A DNA stretch of 64,000 nt from Caenimonas soli (GTDB lineage: Bacteria > Pseudomonadota > Gammaproteobacteria > Burkholderiales > Burkholderiaceae_C): NCBI RefSeq assembly GCF_013155545.1, contig NZ_JABJVV010000008.1:124001-188000 (forward strand). The letters run 5' to 3'. How positions within the stretch are numbered: the first letter of the stretch is position 1; every line of letters starts with the position of its first letter. A model generated the notes under the pieces. The model saw only the letters and a list, made by a program, of their open reading frames with translations. It did not search any database and was not told the DNA's origin. This document shows, one piece after another, positions 27,182-37,052 of the stretch. A program made the translations under genes and the position numbers.

Positions 27182-27553
27182 TCATCTGGTGAGCTGCTGA
27201 AGGCGCTCCGGATCCACCGGCTTGGTCCAATGGTCGTCGAAACCGGCTTGCGCGGCAAGCCGTCTGTCTTGCTCCTGCCCCCATCCGGTCAACGCGATCA
27301 GCCTGGGTTGGCGCACCCCCTCCAGCGCGCGAATCCGCCGCGCCGCTTCGTAGCCGTTGATGTCGGGCAAGCCAATGTCCAGCAGCACGACATCCGGGGC
27401 GAACTGGACCACCGTTTCTACGGCCGATTCACCGTCGTGCGCGACGGAAATCTCGCTGCCGAGCATCTGCAACAGTTCGGCCAGCGTGTCTGCCGCATCC
27501 TGGTTGTCATCGACCACCAGGATACGGCGGCCCCGCCCGGGCTCCGCTTGCAT
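27182..27553 (-). CDS. Orphan single-domain response regulator
   Basis: A 123-residue receiver domain. Asp15-Asp16 (LVVDDNQDA), phosphoacceptor Asp59 (VVLLDIGLPD), the switch threonine (ALTGWG) and Lys111 (HWTKPVD) are all present. The LTGWGQEQDRRLAAQAGFDDH stretch is typical of receivers linked to hybrid kinases with CheR or PAS parts. Its start codon is immediately next to the aroC stop (27554), so it is probably transcribed with aroC, though no functional link is evident. No kinase lies next to it. Confidence 0.85.
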   Translation of the reverse strand: MQAEPGRGRRILVVDDNQDAADTLAELLQMLGSEISVAHDGESAVETVVQFAPDVVLLDIGLPDINGYEAARRIRALEGVRQPRLIALTGWGQEQDRRLAAQAGFDDHWTKPVDPERLQQLTR

Positions 27554-28651
27554 CTAGAGAAACGACGAGGCGATCGGCGCCATGGGCGGGTTGACGTCGC
27601 CGTTTTGCGCCCGCTGGCGCAGTGCATGTTCCATCACCACCAGGGCCAGCATGGCCTCGGCGATCGGGGTGGCGCGGATACCCACGCACGGGTCGTGCCG
27701 CCCCTTGGTGACCACTTCGGTCGCCTCGCCCTTGAGGTTGATGGTCTCGCGCGGGCTGATGATGGAGCTGGTGGGCTTGATGGCGATCGACACCTCCAGG
27801 TCCTGCCCGGTGCTGATGCCCCCCAACACGCCGCCGGCGTTGTTGGTCTTGAAACCTTGGGGAGTGGGCGAATCACCGTGGGTGGTGCCGCGCTGGGTAA
27901 CGCTGGCGAAACCGGCGCCGATTTCCACGCCTTTGACGGCGTTGATGCCCATCATCGCGTAGGCGATGTCGGCATCCAGCTTATCGAACAAGGGCTCGCC
28001 CAGGCCCACCGGGACGCCGTAGGCGGTGACGCGGATGCGTGCACCGCAGGAGTCGCCGGCCTTGCGCAGGCTGTCCATGTAGCTTTCCAGCGCGGCGACG
28101 TCGGCGACCGGCGCGAAAAACGGATTGCGGGATACGTGGTCCCAGCTCTCGAAGGCAATGGGGAGATCACCGATCTGCTGCATGCAGCCCCGGAACACCG
28201 TGCCGTACTTCTGCCCCAGCCACTTCTTGGCCACGGCGCCGGCGGCGACCATGGGCGCCGTAAGCCGCGCCGAGGCCCGGCCACCGCCGCGCGGATCGCG
28301 CAGGCCGTACTTCTGCAGGTAGGTGTAGTCCGCGTGGCCCGGGCGGAAAGTCTGGGCGATCTCGGAATAGTCCTTGCTGCGCTGATCGGTGTTGCGGATC
28401 AGCAGGCAGATCGGGGTGCCGGTCGTCCGGCCTTCGTACACGCCGGAAAGAATCTCGACCTTGTCTTCTTCCTGGCGCTGGGTAACGTGGCGGCTGGTGC
28501 CGGGGCGGCGCCGGTCGAGGTCGGTCTGGATGTCGGCTTCCGACAGGCTCATGCCCGGCGGGCAGCCATCGATCACGCAGCCGATAGCCGGCCCGTGCGA
28601 TTCGCCGAAATTGGTGACCGCGAAAAGGGTTCCGAAGGTGTTGCCGCTCAT
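27554..28651 (-). CDS. aroC: Chorismate synthase
   Basis: A 365-residue flavin-dependent enzyme catalysing the last shikimate-pathway step, EPSP to chorismate. All three family signatures are visible: [18 protein letters not shown] near residue 17, the RPGHADYTY and [12 protein letters not shown] region at about 105-137, and the late [19 protein letters not shown] stretch. The length is normal. ATG 28651 begins [10 protein letters not shown] as in proteobacterial AroC. It is followed directly by the orphan receiver gene. A second shikimate gene, aroD, is at 37.7 kb. Confidence 0.97.
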   Translation of the reverse strand: MSGNTFGTLFAVTNFGESHGPAIGCVIDGCPPGMSLSEADIQTDLDRRRPGTSRHVTQRQEEDKVEILSGVYEGRTTGTPICLLIRNTDQRSKDYSEIAQTFRPGHADYTYLQKYGLRDPRGGGRASARLTAPMVAAGAVAKKWLGQKYGTVFRGCMQQIGDLPIAFESWDHVSRNPFFAPVADVAALESYMDSLRKAGDSCGARIRVTAYGVPVGLGEPLFDKLDADIAYAMMGINAVKGVEIGAGFASVTQRGTTHGDSPTPQGFKTNNAGGVLGGISTGQDLEVSIAIKPTSSIISPRETINLKGEATEVVTKGRHDPCVGIRATPIAEAMLALVVMEHALRQRAQNGDVNPPMAPIASSFL

Positions 28652-28683
28652 GGCCGGGATTATCCCAGAGCGGCTGGGTCGCT

Positions 28684-29145
28684 CTAGAGTTGGGCGCCGG
28701 GTTGCTCTTCGCCGCCCGGCCAGTCGCGAATGTAGGCCTTGAGCATGCGGTTCTCGAAGTTCTGGCTGTCCACCACGGCCTTGGCGACGTCGTAGAAGCT
28801 GATCACGCCCATCAGCATGCGCCGTTCCATCACCGGCATGTAGCGGGCGTGCCGCTCCAGCATCATGCGGCGCACTTCGTCGAGTTCGGTTTCGGAGGTG
28901 CAGGTCAGCGGATGGTCGTCCATCGCGCCGCGAACCAGCGCGTTGCCCACGGCGCCGCCACTCTTGACGATGCACAGGATCACTTCGCGGAAAGTCAGCA
29001 TGCCCACGAGGTCGCCATGGTCCATGACCACCAGCGAACCGATGTCCTTGTCGGCCATGATCTCGATGGCGCGAGCCAGGGGCTCTTCGGGCGTGACGGT
29101 GTAGAGTGTGTTTCCCTTGACGCGCAGGATGTCGCTGACTTTCAT
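28684..29145 (-). CDS. CBS-domain pair protein
   Basis: A 153-residue protein made almost wholly of two CBS domains (about 5-60 and 75-135), which bind adenosyl nucleotides or similar ligands. Typical elements are [25 protein letters not shown] and [22 protein letters not shown] in the first, and [28 protein letters not shown] in the second. It has no other domain, so it may regulate a partner protein. It is divergent from metY; a pair of distant 9-base inverted repeats lies between them. Confidence 0.85.
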   Translation of the reverse strand: MKVSDILRVKGNTLYTVTPEEPLARAIEIMADKDIGSLVVMDHGDLVGMLTFREVILCIVKSGGAVGNALVRGAMDDHPLTCTSETELDEVRRMMLERHARYMPVMERRMLMGVISFYDVAKAVVDSQNFENRMLKAYIRDWPGGEEQPGAQL

Positions 29146-29152
29146 GTGCTCT

Positions 29153-29220
29153 CCTCTATGGCACCGGTGACCTGCCGGTTCACCCAATATAGCCCACAAT
29201 CCAGGGCAGTTCCATAGAGG
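29153..29220. promoter_or_regulatory. Spaced inverted repeat in the CBS-metY divergent region
   Basis: CCTCTATGG (29153-29161) and CCATAGAGG (29212-29220) are perfect 9-base inverted copies 50 bases apart, placed at each side of the 96-base region between the divergent genes. They could be two half-operators joined by a loop, or the base of a long hairpin. No regulator is identified. Confidence 0.4.
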
Positions 29221-29241
29221 CAATTTCCAGGAGACATCCCG

Positions 29242-30537
29242 ATGCCCGGTTACTCCGATCCCGGCTTTGACACCCTGGCGCTGCACGCCGGCGCCTCCCC
29301 CGACCCCGCCACCGGGGCGCGCGCCGTACCGATCCACCTGACGACCTCCTTTGTGTTCGAGTCCAGCGACCACGCCGCGGCGCTGTTCAACCTGGAGCGC
29401 TCGGGCCACGTGTACTCACGCATCAGCAATCCCACCAACGCGGTGCTGGAGCAGCGGGTCGCCGCGCTCGAGGGCGGGATCGGCGCCATCGCCACGGCCA
29501 GCGGCCAGGCGGCCCTGCACCTGAGTATCGCGACCCTGATGGGCGCGGGCTCGCACATCGTGGCCAGCACCGCCTTGTACGGCGGGTCGCAAAACCTGCT
29601 GCACTACACGATGCGGCGCTTCGGCATAGACACCACGTTCGTCAAGCCGGGCGATATCGATGGCTGGCGCGCCGCGATCCGGCCCGAGACGAAACTGCTG
29701 TTCGGGGAAACCGTCGGCAACCCCGGCCTGGACGTGCTGGACATCCCGCAAGTTGCGGCCATCGCGCACGAGGCCAACGTACCCCTGCTCGTCGATTCCA
29801 CTCTTACCTCCCCTTACCTGATGAGGCCGCTGGAACTCGGCGCCGACCTGATTTACCACTCGGCCACCAAATTCCTCTCGGGCCACGGCACGGTGATCGG
29901 CGGCGTGGTGGTCGACGGCGGCAGCTTCGACTGGGAACGCTCGGGCAAATTCGCCGAGCTCACGGCGCCCTACGAGGGCTTCCACAACATGGTGTTCAGC
30001 GAGGAATCGACCGTGGGCGCGTTCCTGCTGCGCGCGCGCCGCGAAGGCCTGCGCGATTTCGGCGCCTGCATGAGCCCGCACACCGCCTGGCTGATCCTGC
30101 AAGGCATAGAGACACTGCCGCTTCGCATGGAGCGCCATATGAGCAACACGCGCAAGATCGTGGAGTTCCTGGCGGCCCACCCGTTCGTGGCGGGCGTCGG
30201 CCATCCGATGCTGGAATCGCATCCCAGCCACGCGCTGGCGCAGAAGCTGCTGCCCAAAGGCGCCGGTTCGGTCTTCAGCTTCGACATGAAGGGCAACCGC
30301 GAGCAGGGCAAGCAGTTCATCGAGGCGCTCAAGGTCTTCAGCCACCTGGCCAACGTCGGCGACTGCCGGTCGCTCGTGATCCATCCTGCCAGCACCACGC
30401 ATTTCCGCATGACCGACGAAGCGCTGGCCAACGCTGGCATCACCCAGGGCACGATACGGCTGTCGATCGGCCTGGAGGATCCCGATGACCTCATCGACGA
30501 CCTCAAGCGCGCGCTGAAGGCCGCGCAGAAGGCTTAG
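29242..30537 (+). CDS. metY: O-acetylhomoserine sulfhydrylase (aminocarboxypropyltransferase)
   Basis: A 431-residue PLP enzyme of the Cys/Met metabolism family that makes homocysteine from O-acetylhomoserine and sulphide, a direct sulphur route to methionine. The PLP lysine is Lys210 in YHSATKFLSGHGTVIGG, with YSRISNPTNAVLEQRVAALEG near residue 57 and the CRSLVIHPASTTH motif later. The length (431) fits MetY better than MetB or MetZ (about 390). CAGGAG lies just before the ATG. It heads an operon with a hydrolase (8 bases downstream) and a P450. Confidence 0.93.
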   Translation: MPGYSDPGFDTLALHAGASPDPATGARAVPIHLTTSFVFESSDHAAALFNLERSGHVYSRISNPTNAVLEQRVAALEGGIGAIATASGQAALHLSIATLMGAGSHIVASTALYGGSQNLLHYTMRRFGIDTTFVKPGDIDGWRAAIRPETKLLFGETVGNPGLDVLDIPQVAAIAHEANVPLLVDSTLTSPYLMRPLELGADLIYHSATKFLSGHGTVIGGVVVDGGSFDWERSGKFAELTAPYEGFHNMVFSEESTVGAFLLRARREGLRDFGACMSPHTAWLILQGIETLPLRMERHMSNTRKIVEFLAAHPFVAGVGHPMLESHPSHALAQKLLPKGAGSVFSFDMKGNREQGKQFIEALKVFSHLANVGDCRSLVIHPASTTHFRMTDEALANAGITQGTIRLSIGLEDPDDLIDDLKRALKAAQKA

Positions 30538-30545
30538 GAGTCGCC

Positions 30546-31364
30546 ATGTATCTTCAAGTCAACGGCCACAAGACCTTTTGCTACACGGGCGGCAAGCCCT
30601 TCGATGCGTCCAAGCCTTGCGCGGTCTTCATCCACGGCGTTCTCAACGACCACAGCGTCTGGATCCTGCAGACCCGCTACATGGCGCACCACGGCTGGAA
30701 CGTGCTGGCCGTGGACCTGCCGGGCCATTGCAAGAGCGAAGGCGAGGCGCCCGCCTCGGTGGAAGATGCCGCAGGCTTCATCGCCGCCCTGCTCGATGCC
30801 GCCGGCGTGGCCCGCGCCGCGCTGGTGGGTCACAGCTGGGGCTCGCTGATCGCGCTGGAGGCGGCCTCGCGGCTGAAGGAGCGTGTGACGCATCTGGTGA
30901 TGGTCGGAACCGCCTATCCGATGAAGGTTTCCGCGGCGCTGCTCGAGGCCTCGCTGCATGAGCCCATGAAGGCGCTGCAGATGATCAGCGTGTTTTCGCG
31001 CAGCACGCTCGCCGCGCCGCCTTCTGCGATGGGGCCGGGGACCTGGGTCTATGGCGCGGGCATGGCGCTGGGCCGAAGGGTGCTGGCCAGCAATCCCCGC
31101 GTCAACGTTTTCCATCGCGGCTTCAAGGCCTGCGACAGCTACGCGGGCGGCGAGGCGGCGATGGCGGCGATCACCTGCCCGGTGCTTTTCGTGCTCGGCG
31201 CGCAGGACCAGATGACGTTGCCGAAGGCAGCGCAGCTGTTGATCGGCAAAGCAAAGGACAGCGGCAAATCCCTCCAGGTCGTCAGCCTTCCGGTAGGCCA
31301 CAACCAGATGTCGGAAGCGCCCGACGGCACGCTGTTCGCCATCCGCGACTTCCTCAAGACATGA
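30546..31364 (+). CDS. Alpha/beta hydrolase
   Basis: A 272-residue alpha/beta hydrolase without signal peptide. The nucleophile elbow GHSWG (95-99, Ser97) follows FIHGVLNDHSVW (oxyanion region), the acid lies in LGAQDQMTLP (about 215), and the base histidine in LPVGHNQMSE near the end. The type resembles carboxylesterases and haloalkane-dehalogenase-like cap proteins; the substrate is unknown. It lies 8 bases after metY and overlaps the P450 gene by 4 bases, so all three are co-translated. Confidence 0.87.
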   Translation: MYLQVNGHKTFCYTGGKPFDASKPCAVFIHGVLNDHSVWILQTRYMAHHGWNVLAVDLPGHCKSEGEAPASVEDAAGFIAALLDAAGVARAALVGHSWGSLIALEAASRLKERVTHLVMVGTAYPMKVSAALLEASLHEPMKALQMISVFSRSTLAAPPSAMGPGTWVYGAGMALGRRVLASNPRVNVFHRGFKACDSYAGGEAAMAAITCPVLFVLGAQDQMTLPKAAQLLIGKAKDSGKSLQVVSLPVGHNQMSEAPDGTLFAIRDFLKT

Positions 31365-32632
31365 CGCCGGCGATGATCCCCGAACGGGCGCGAGAAATCG
31401 CCGCCGGCTTCGATCTGCGCGCGCTCCCGCCCGACTTCTACGCCAACCCGTATCCGGTGTACGCCCTGTTGCGCGAAACCGAGCCCGTCAAGCGCATGCC
31501 CGACGGCTCGTACTTTCTCACGCGGTATGCCGATCTCGTGAACGTCTACCGCGACGCGCATGCATTCAGCTCCGACAAGAAAGTGGAGTTCACGCCGAAG
31601 TACGGCGCCGGCTCGGCGCTGCTGGAGCACCACACGACCAGCCTGGTGTTCAACGACCCGCCCCTGCACACACGGGTGCGCAAGCTCATCATGGGGGCCC
31701 TGACGCGCCGGGCGATCGCCGACATGGAACCGGGCCTCATCACCTTGGTCGACAGCCTGCTGGACCGAATCGCAGCCCAGGGTGGTGGCGACCTGATCGA
31801 GGACTTTTCCAGCGCGATTCCCGTTGAGATCATCGGCAACCTGCTGGGCGTTCCCCATGCCGATCGCGGGCCCCTGCGTGCCTGGTCGCTGGCCATCCTG
31901 GGCGCGCTGGAGCCCAAGCTCACAGCGGAGCAGGAGGCACTGGGCAATCGCAGCGTGAGCGAGTTCACCGCCTATCTCACGACCTTGGTGGCCGATCGGC
32001 GGCAACACCCGGGCGACCCCGAGCACGACGTGCTGACGCGCTTGATCCAAGGCGAGGCCGCCGGGGAAAAGCTCAGCGAAACCGAGCTGCTGCAAAACTG
32101 CGTATTCATCCTCAACGCCGGCCACGAAACCACCACCAACCTGATCGGCAATGCGCTGGTGGCCCTGCAGGAGTGGCCGGCGGAAAAAGCAGCCCTGCTC
32201 GCGCGCATGCAGCGCCTGGCACCGGATCACGACGCGCTGGAAGCCACCCTGAGCGCCGCCGTCGATGAATTCCTGCGCTTCGAATCGTCCAACCAGCTCG
32301 GCAACCGCCGCGCCCTGCGCGCATGCCAGGTGGGCGGCGTGCCACTCGAGGAAGGCGCGCTGGTGACCCTGTGCATAGGCGCCGCCAATCGCGACCCGGC
32401 GCAGTTCGCCAACCCGGACGTACTCGATCTCACGCGCGAGAACAACCGGCACCTGGCCTTCGGCTTCGGCATCCACCAGTGCGCGGGCCTGAGCCTGGCG
32501 CGGCTCGAGGGCCGTATCGCGATCAGCCGCTTCCTCGCCCGCTTTCCCGGCTACCGCCTCACGGCTTCACCGGTACGCGGCGGGCGGGCGCGCTTTCGCG
32601 GCTTCCTGCATGCGGCGTTCGCGGTCGCCTAA
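31361..32632 (+). CDS. Cytochrome P450
   Basis: A 423-residue soluble bacterial P450, a heme monooxygenase. The I-helix oxygen-activation motif AGHETTTN (about 252-259), the K-helix ExxR (Glu303 to Arg306, EFLR) and the heme-binding loop FGFGIHQCAGLSLAR with the thiolate Cys374 are intact. It needs ferredoxin and reductase partners, which are not encoded nearby. The ATG overlaps the hydrolase stop by 4 bases; a second ATG follows four codons later. The pairing with an esterase-like hydrolase suggests stepwise breakdown or modification of a small hydrophobic compound. Confidence 0.94.
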   Translation: MTPAMIPERAREIAAGFDLRALPPDFYANPYPVYALLRETEPVKRMPDGSYFLTRYADLVNVYRDAHAFSSDKKVEFTPKYGAGSALLEHHTTSLVFNDPPLHTRVRKLIMGALTRRAIADMEPGLITLVDSLLDRIAAQGGGDLIEDFSSAIPVEIIGNLLGVPHADRGPLRAWSLAILGALEPKLTAEQEALGNRSVSEFTAYLTTLVADRRQHPGDPEHDVLTRLIQGEAAGEKLSETELLQNCVFILNAGHETTTNLIGNALVALQEWPAEKAALLARMQRLAPDHDALEATLSAAVDEFLRFESSNQLGNRRALRACQVGGVPLEEGALVTLCIGAANRDPAQFANPDVLDLTRENNRHLAFGFGIHQCAGLSLARLEGRIAISRFLARFPGYRLTASPVRGGRARFRGFLHAAFAVA

Positions 32633-32691
32633 AAAATCAGATTCAGCGGGATTTCGCGAACTTTTCGGGGCTCGGCCACTCCCTCCCTGGC

Positions 32692-33555
32692 ATGAAACGC
32701 TGGACCCTCTTTGCCGCCGCTGTCCTCGCAGTCGCCCTCACGGTAGGTTGCGGCACCCTGGACGAGAAGCAACGGGCCTGGATCTTCCAGCCCAGCGACC
32801 GCAGCTGGGGCGGTTCGGCCAGCTCGGCGCGTGACATGGATGACGTATGGGTGGAGTTCAAGTCCGCTGCGACGGGGGAGCCCGTCAAACTGCACGGCCT
32901 GTGGATTGCCGCCGAGGAACGCGCGGCGGATGGCCCGGTGTTGCTGTACCTGCATGGCGCGCGCTGGAACGTCGCCGGTTCCTCGCCGCGCATACGCCGG
33001 ATGCAGGAACTGGGCTTTTCGGTGCTGGCCATCGACTACCGAGGCTTCGGCAAGAGCACGCCAGGCCTGCCCTCGGAAGAGATGGCATACGAGGACGCGC
33101 GCGCAGCCTGGGACTGGCTCGCCGCGAAACACCCGGACCGCCCGCGCTACATCTTCGGCCATTCGCTGGGCGGAGCCGTGGCGATCGATCTGGCCGCCAA
33201 GGTCGACGATGAGCGCGGCACCATCGTCGAGGGCACGTTCACATCCATCCCGGACGTGGCCAGCTCCATGAAGTGGGGCTGGCTGCCTGTGGGGCCGCTG
33301 ATCACCCAGCGCTTTGAATCCGTGCGTAAGGTGGCCAGAATCGGCTCCCCGCTGCTGGTGGTACACGGCGAGAACGACAACCTGATCAAGAGCGACCTGG
33401 GCCGCAAACTGTACGAGGCGGCCCGAGGCAAGAAGCGATTCGTGCTGGTTGAAGGCGGCTCCCACTACAGCACCATGGCCATGGGCCAGGGCAAGTACCG
33501 CGAAGCGTTGGCCGAACTGTTCAGCCTGGCCTACTCGCCCGGCAGCGTGAAGTAG
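32692..33555 (+). CDS. Alpha/beta hydrolase, probable lipoprotein
   Basis: A 287-residue alpha/beta hydrolase of the BEM46/YfhR type. It opens with an export signal ending in TVGC (Cys20), a relaxed lipobox, so it may be a lipoprotein. The oxyanion region is LLYLHGARWN, the nucleophile elbow FGHSLGG lies near 155-161, the acid in VVHGENDNLIK and the histidine in EGGSHYS. I use ATG 32692 because the upstream frame is inside the P450 gene. Its 3' end overlaps the convergent histidine kinase gene by 25 bases, an unusually long tail overlap. Confidence 0.83.
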   Translation: MKRWTLFAAAVLAVALTVGCGTLDEKQRAWIFQPSDRSWGGSASSARDMDDVWVEFKSAATGEPVKLHGLWIAAEERAADGPVLLYLHGARWNVAGSSPRIRRMQELGFSVLAIDYRGFGKSTPGLPSEEMAYEDARAAWDWLAAKHPDRPRYIFGHSLGGAVAIDLAAKVDDERGTIVEGTFTSIPDVASSMKWGWLPVGPLITQRFESVRKVARIGSPLLVVHGENDNLIKSDLGRKLYEAARGKKRFVLVEGGSHYSTMAMGQGKYREALAELFSLAYSPGSVK

Positions 33556-34811
33556 AAGGTTGCGCCCTCGCCCGGCCGCGCCTGGGCCCAGATGCGGCCG
33601 CCGTGGCCCGAGATGATTTTCTGCACGAGCGCCAGCCCGATCCCCGTTCCCTCGAACTCGGTGAACGCATGCAGCCGCTGGAAAGCGCCGAACAGGCGCG
33701 AGGCGTACGCCATGTCGAAACCCGCGCCGTGATCGGCCACGAAGTAAACGGTTTCACCGCCCGCATTTTTCTCACTGCCGATGCTGATCCAGACCCCGGG
33801 CTTGCGCGTCGAGAACTTCCACGCGTTGCCCAGCAGGTTGGTCATCACCTGCGCCAGCAGGCGCGGGTCGCCACGCACCCAGAGATGCCCCGTCATTTCG
33901 ACCGTGACCTCGCGCTCGGGCTCGCGCTCGCGCAGTTGGGCCAGCGAGAGCGCAGCCAACGCAGCCAGGTCGACTTCCTCGTACTCCAGCTCCACCCGCG
34001 ACAGCCGCGCCAGCGACAGCATGGCTTCGGTCAGGTCGCTCATCTGGCGTACCCCTGCGCGTATGCGCCGCAGGTAGTGCTTCGCCTTGGCGCCGTCCTG
34101 TTCCAGGTTGCAGGCTTCCAGCAAGCGGGTGAAGCCGTCGATGGAGGTCAGCGGCGATCTCAGGTCGTGCGCGATGGAGTAAGAGAATGCCTCGAGTTCC
34201 GCGTTGGCCGCCTCCAGCTGCGCCGTGCGTTTGCGCACGCGCTCCTCCAGCTCGGAGTTGAGCAACGCGATCTCCTCCTCCCGCTGCTTGCGCTGCAGGA
34301 ACTGGCCGACTTGCGAGCCGACGATGCGGAAGGTCTGCAACAGGCGCTTTTCCGGCTCGCGCACCGCAAAGCTCACGAACGACATGACGCCCAGGGTGCG
34401 CCCCTGGGAGGCTACCGGGAACATGCAGGCGCCGTGCAGTTCGACGCCCGGCGCCAGTGTGGCGCCAAGCACAGGCCTCTGCTTGGTGAGGTCGCTGAAC
34501 CACAGGGGCTGGCCCGATTCCCAGACGCGGCCCACCATGCCCTCGCCAGGCCTGAACACGGCGGCCTCCGACGACGCCATGTGCGCCGCAATGGGACTGT
34601 CTTCGGGGTGCCAGGCAGCGGCAAAGCGCAGCACGCGCGCGGCCTCGTCGGCCTGCCAGAAGCGTCCGTACTCCCAGCCCTGGGTTTCGCACAGGGCCTG
34701 GATGACGGATTTCAGGGCCACCACCGTGTCATCGGCATCGGCGAGCTGGCGGGCTACCGCGTGCTCCAGGCGCAGCAGGTTGTCGTCGCGCTCATTGGGG
34801 GGCAGGTTCAT
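33531..34811 (-). CDS. GAF-domain histidine kinase
   Basis: A 426-residue cytoplasmic sensor kinase. Residues about 25-172 form a GAF domain (CETQGWEYGRFWQAD; GEGMVGRVWESGQPLWFSD), often a ligand or light sensor. A coiled coil (175-210) leads to the phosphoacceptor His215 in IAHDLRSPLTSIDGF, as in phytochrome-type kinases. The HATPase follows with NLLGNAWKF, DHGAGFD and GTGIGLALVQKI. No chromophore cysteine can be assigned with certainty. No receiver lies next to it; the Rcp1-like receiver at 20462 is a candidate partner by type only. Confidence 0.88.
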   Translation of the reverse strand: MNLPPNERDDNLLRLEHAVARQLADADDTVVALKSVIQALCETQGWEYGRFWQADEAARVLRFAAAWHPEDSPIAAHMASSEAAVFRPGEGMVGRVWESGQPLWFSDLTKQRPVLGATLAPGVELHGACMFPVASQGRTLGVMSFVSFAVREPEKRLLQTFRIVGSQVGQFLQRKQREEEIALLNSELEERVRKRTAQLEAANAELEAFSYSIAHDLRSPLTSIDGFTRLLEACNLEQDGAKAKHYLRRIRAGVRQMSDLTEAMLSLARLSRVELEYEEVDLAALAALSLAQLREREPEREVTVEMTGHLWVRGDPRLLAQVMTNLLGNAWKFSTRKPGVWISIGSEKNAGGETVYFVADHGAGFDMAYASRLFGAFQRLHAFTEFEGTGIGLALVQKIISGHGGRIWAQARPGEGATFYFTLPGE

Positions 34812-34894
34812 TGGATTGGCAGCTGGGCGATCGGCTTCACTCTAGCCCCAATGCCAGCTAAAAGCCAGCCGGGGGTTCTGCTACGCTCAGATGG

Positions 34895-36130
34895 ATGTCC
34901 GCCGCGCCACCGACCGCTTCGACCGCCGCGAGGCCCGCCATGACGCCGGGCCTCGTCGTACTGGTGTTGTCGCTGTTGCTGGGTATCCAGCCGGTCACCA
35001 CCGACTTGTATCTGCCCGCCCTGCCTTCCCTCACCGAGGGTTTTGCGGCGCCGGTTTCGCAAGCGCAACTGACGCTCACCACCCTGCTGCTGGCTTTTGG
35101 CATCTCGCAACTGGTGTGGGGCCCTCTGTCGGATCGCTACGGCCGCCGGCCGGTGTTGCTGGTGGGGTTGGGCGCCTATACGCTGGCCTCCATCGGCTGC
35201 GCGCTGGCGGCCTCGATGCCGCTCCTGATCGTCTGGCGCACCGTCCAGGGAGCCGCCATGGGTGCCGCGGTGATGGGCGCCAGAGCCATCGTGCGCGACC
35301 TGTACACACCTGAAACGGGGGCGCGCGTCATGTCCAAGGGCCTCACCGGCCTGGGCGTCATCGCATGCGCCTGCGCGCCGCTGGGGGGCCTGCTGTCCGA
35401 TGTCCTGGGCTGGCGTTATGCGCTGACGGCGCTCGCCGTATTCGGCGCCCTGTCGCTGGCGGTGGTTGCGCTGCGTTTCGAGGAAACGCTGGCGGTGAGG
35501 AACCCGCTGGCGCTGCGGCCGGCGAACCTGCTGGCCACCTGGCTCAGCATCCTGCGGCACCCCGCCTTCCTGACGTATTCGGCCCTGTCCACCGCTTCGT
35601 ACGCGGGGCTGTTCACCTTCCTGGCAGCATCGTCATTTGTTTTCATCAAAGTGCTGGGGCTGTCGCGCACCGAGTACGGCCTCGTGATGTTTTCGATGGC
35701 GCTCGTCTACATCCTGGGCACTTTCATGTGCCGGCGGCTGCTGCCCCGCTACGGGGTGCGGCGCTCGGTGGCCATCGCGGGTGCCCTGACCCTCGCGGGC
35801 GGCACCTCGATGGGCGGGCTGGCGTGGGCGGGGCTGCATAACGGCTGGGCCATCATGCTGCCCTATTACCTGTTCATGCTGGCGCACGGCGTGCACCAGC
35901 CCTGCGGCCAAAGCGGCGCCGTCGGCCCGTTCCCGCATGCCGCGGGCGCAGCCTCGGCGCTCAACGGCTTCCTGATGATGGTGGCGGCGTTTGCGGTCGG
36001 CGGTTGGATGGGGACGCGGCTGGATGGCACGGTTTTCCCGCTCACCAACGGCATCTGGCTCTGGAGCGTGTGCATTGCCGCCGTGTCATGGACCCTGGTG
36101 CAAAGGTATGGCGAACCGCGCAGGGCCTGA
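34895..36130 (+). CDS. MFS multidrug exporter, Bcr/CflA family
   Basis: A 411-residue inner-membrane transporter with twelve hydrophobic helices. The Bcr/CflA features are [12 protein letters not shown] in the first loop, [20 protein letters not shown] (the MFS motif A) near residue 70, and the [22 protein letters not shown] helix. It is predicted to export drugs or metabolites in exchange for protons. The N-terminal 15 residues are Ala/Thr-rich and could be skipped by starting at the ATG at 34940. It ends 1 base before miaA, and the two may be co-transcribed. Confidence 0.88.
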   Translation: MSAAPPTASTAARPAMTPGLVVLVLSLLLGIQPVTTDLYLPALPSLTEGFAAPVSQAQLTLTTLLLAFGISQLVWGPLSDRYGRRPVLLVGLGAYTLASIGCALAASMPLLIVWRTVQGAAMGAAVMGARAIVRDLYTPETGARVMSKGLTGLGVIACACAPLGGLLSDVLGWRYALTALAVFGALSLAVVALRFEETLAVRNPLALRPANLLATWLSILRHPAFLTYSALSTASYAGLFTFLAASSFVFIKVLGLSRTEYGLVMFSMALVYILGTFMCRRLLPRYGVRRSVAIAGALTLAGGTSMGGLAWAGLHNGWAIMLPYYLFMLAHGVHQPCGQSGAVGPFPHAAGAASALNGFLMMVAAFAVGGWMGTRLDGTVFPLTNGIWLWSVCIAAVSWTLVQRYGEPRRA

Positions 36131-36131
36131 G

Positions 36132-37052
36132 ATGAGGGTCGTTGCCATTGCGGGACCCACGGCGTCGGGCAAGACCGCGGCGGCGTTGGCCATCGCACGG
36201 GAGCACGACGCGGAGATCATCAGTGTCGATTCCGCTCTGGTGTATCGGGGCATGGACATCGGCACGGCCAAGCCGTCGCCGGCCGAGCTTGCCGCCGTGC
36301 CGCACCACCTGATCGACATCCGCGATCCGTTGCAGGCTTACAGCGCCGCGGAATTTGCGGCCGATGCGCAGCGCCTGGTCGCCGAAATCAACGCCCGCGG
36401 CAAGCTGGCGCTGCTGGTGGGCGGCACCATGCTGTACTTCAAGGCCTTGTTCGAGGGCTTGGACGCGATGCCGGCTGCTGACAGCGCTGTCCGAGCCGAA
36501 GTGGAGGCCGAAGCTGCGGCGAAAGGCTGGCCGGCCATGCACGAGGAACTGGCGCGGGTCGATCCCGCGACGGCTGCGCGGCTCGCGCCCAATGACGCAC
36601 AAAGGATCCAGCGGGCGCTGGAAGTGTTCCGGGTGTCGGGCCAGCCGCTTTCCAGCTTTCATCGGCGCAGCGCGGACGCTCCTGCCTTGGGCGCCACGCC
36701 GCTCTTCTCGCTGGAGCCCACGGATCGGGCTTGGTTGCACGAACGCATCGCCCGGCGTTTCGACGACATGCTGGCCGGCGGCTTCCTCCAGGAGGTGAAG
36801 ACCCTGCGGGCCCGCGGCGACCTCAGCCCCGACCTGCCCAGCATGCGCTGTGTCGGCTACCGCCAGGCCTGGGAGGCGCTCGACGGCCTCTGGCCGATGG
36901 AGCAGCTGCGCGACAAGGGCATCTTCGCCACACGCCAGCTCGCCAAGCGGCAACTCACCTGGCTGCGCAGCATGCCGCAGCGCCGGGTGGTTCCCTGCGA
37001 TGCGCCGGATGCGATGGAGCAGTTGCTGGCTTCGGTGCGGGTGTCTGCATGA
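36132..37052 (+). CDS. miaA: tRNA dimethylallyltransferase
   Basis: A 306-residue enzyme that prenylates A37 of tRNAs reading U-starting codons. The P-loop GPTASGKT (8-15), [19 protein letters not shown], the HHLID motif and the [11 protein letters not shown] segment are typical, and the late [13 protein letters not shown] motif completes the family pattern. ATG 36132 is used; an upstream frame lies inside the MFS gene. The stop overlaps the ABC ATPase gene by 4 bases, so that gene is translated with miaA. Confidence 0.96.
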   Translation: MRVVAIAGPTASGKTAAALAIAREHDAEIISVDSALVYRGMDIGTAKPSPAELAAVPHHLIDIRDPLQAYSAAEFAADAQRLVAEINARGKLALLVGGTMLYFKALFEGLDAMPAADSAVRAEVEAEAAAKGWPAMHEELARVDPATAARLAPNDAQRIQRALEVFRVSGQPLSSFHRRSADAPALGATPLFSLEPTDRAWLHERIARRFDDMLAGGFLQEVKTLRARGDLSPDLPSMRCVGYRQAWEALDGLWPMEQLRDKGIFATRQLAKRQLTWLRSMPQRRVVPCDAPDAMEQLLASVRVSA

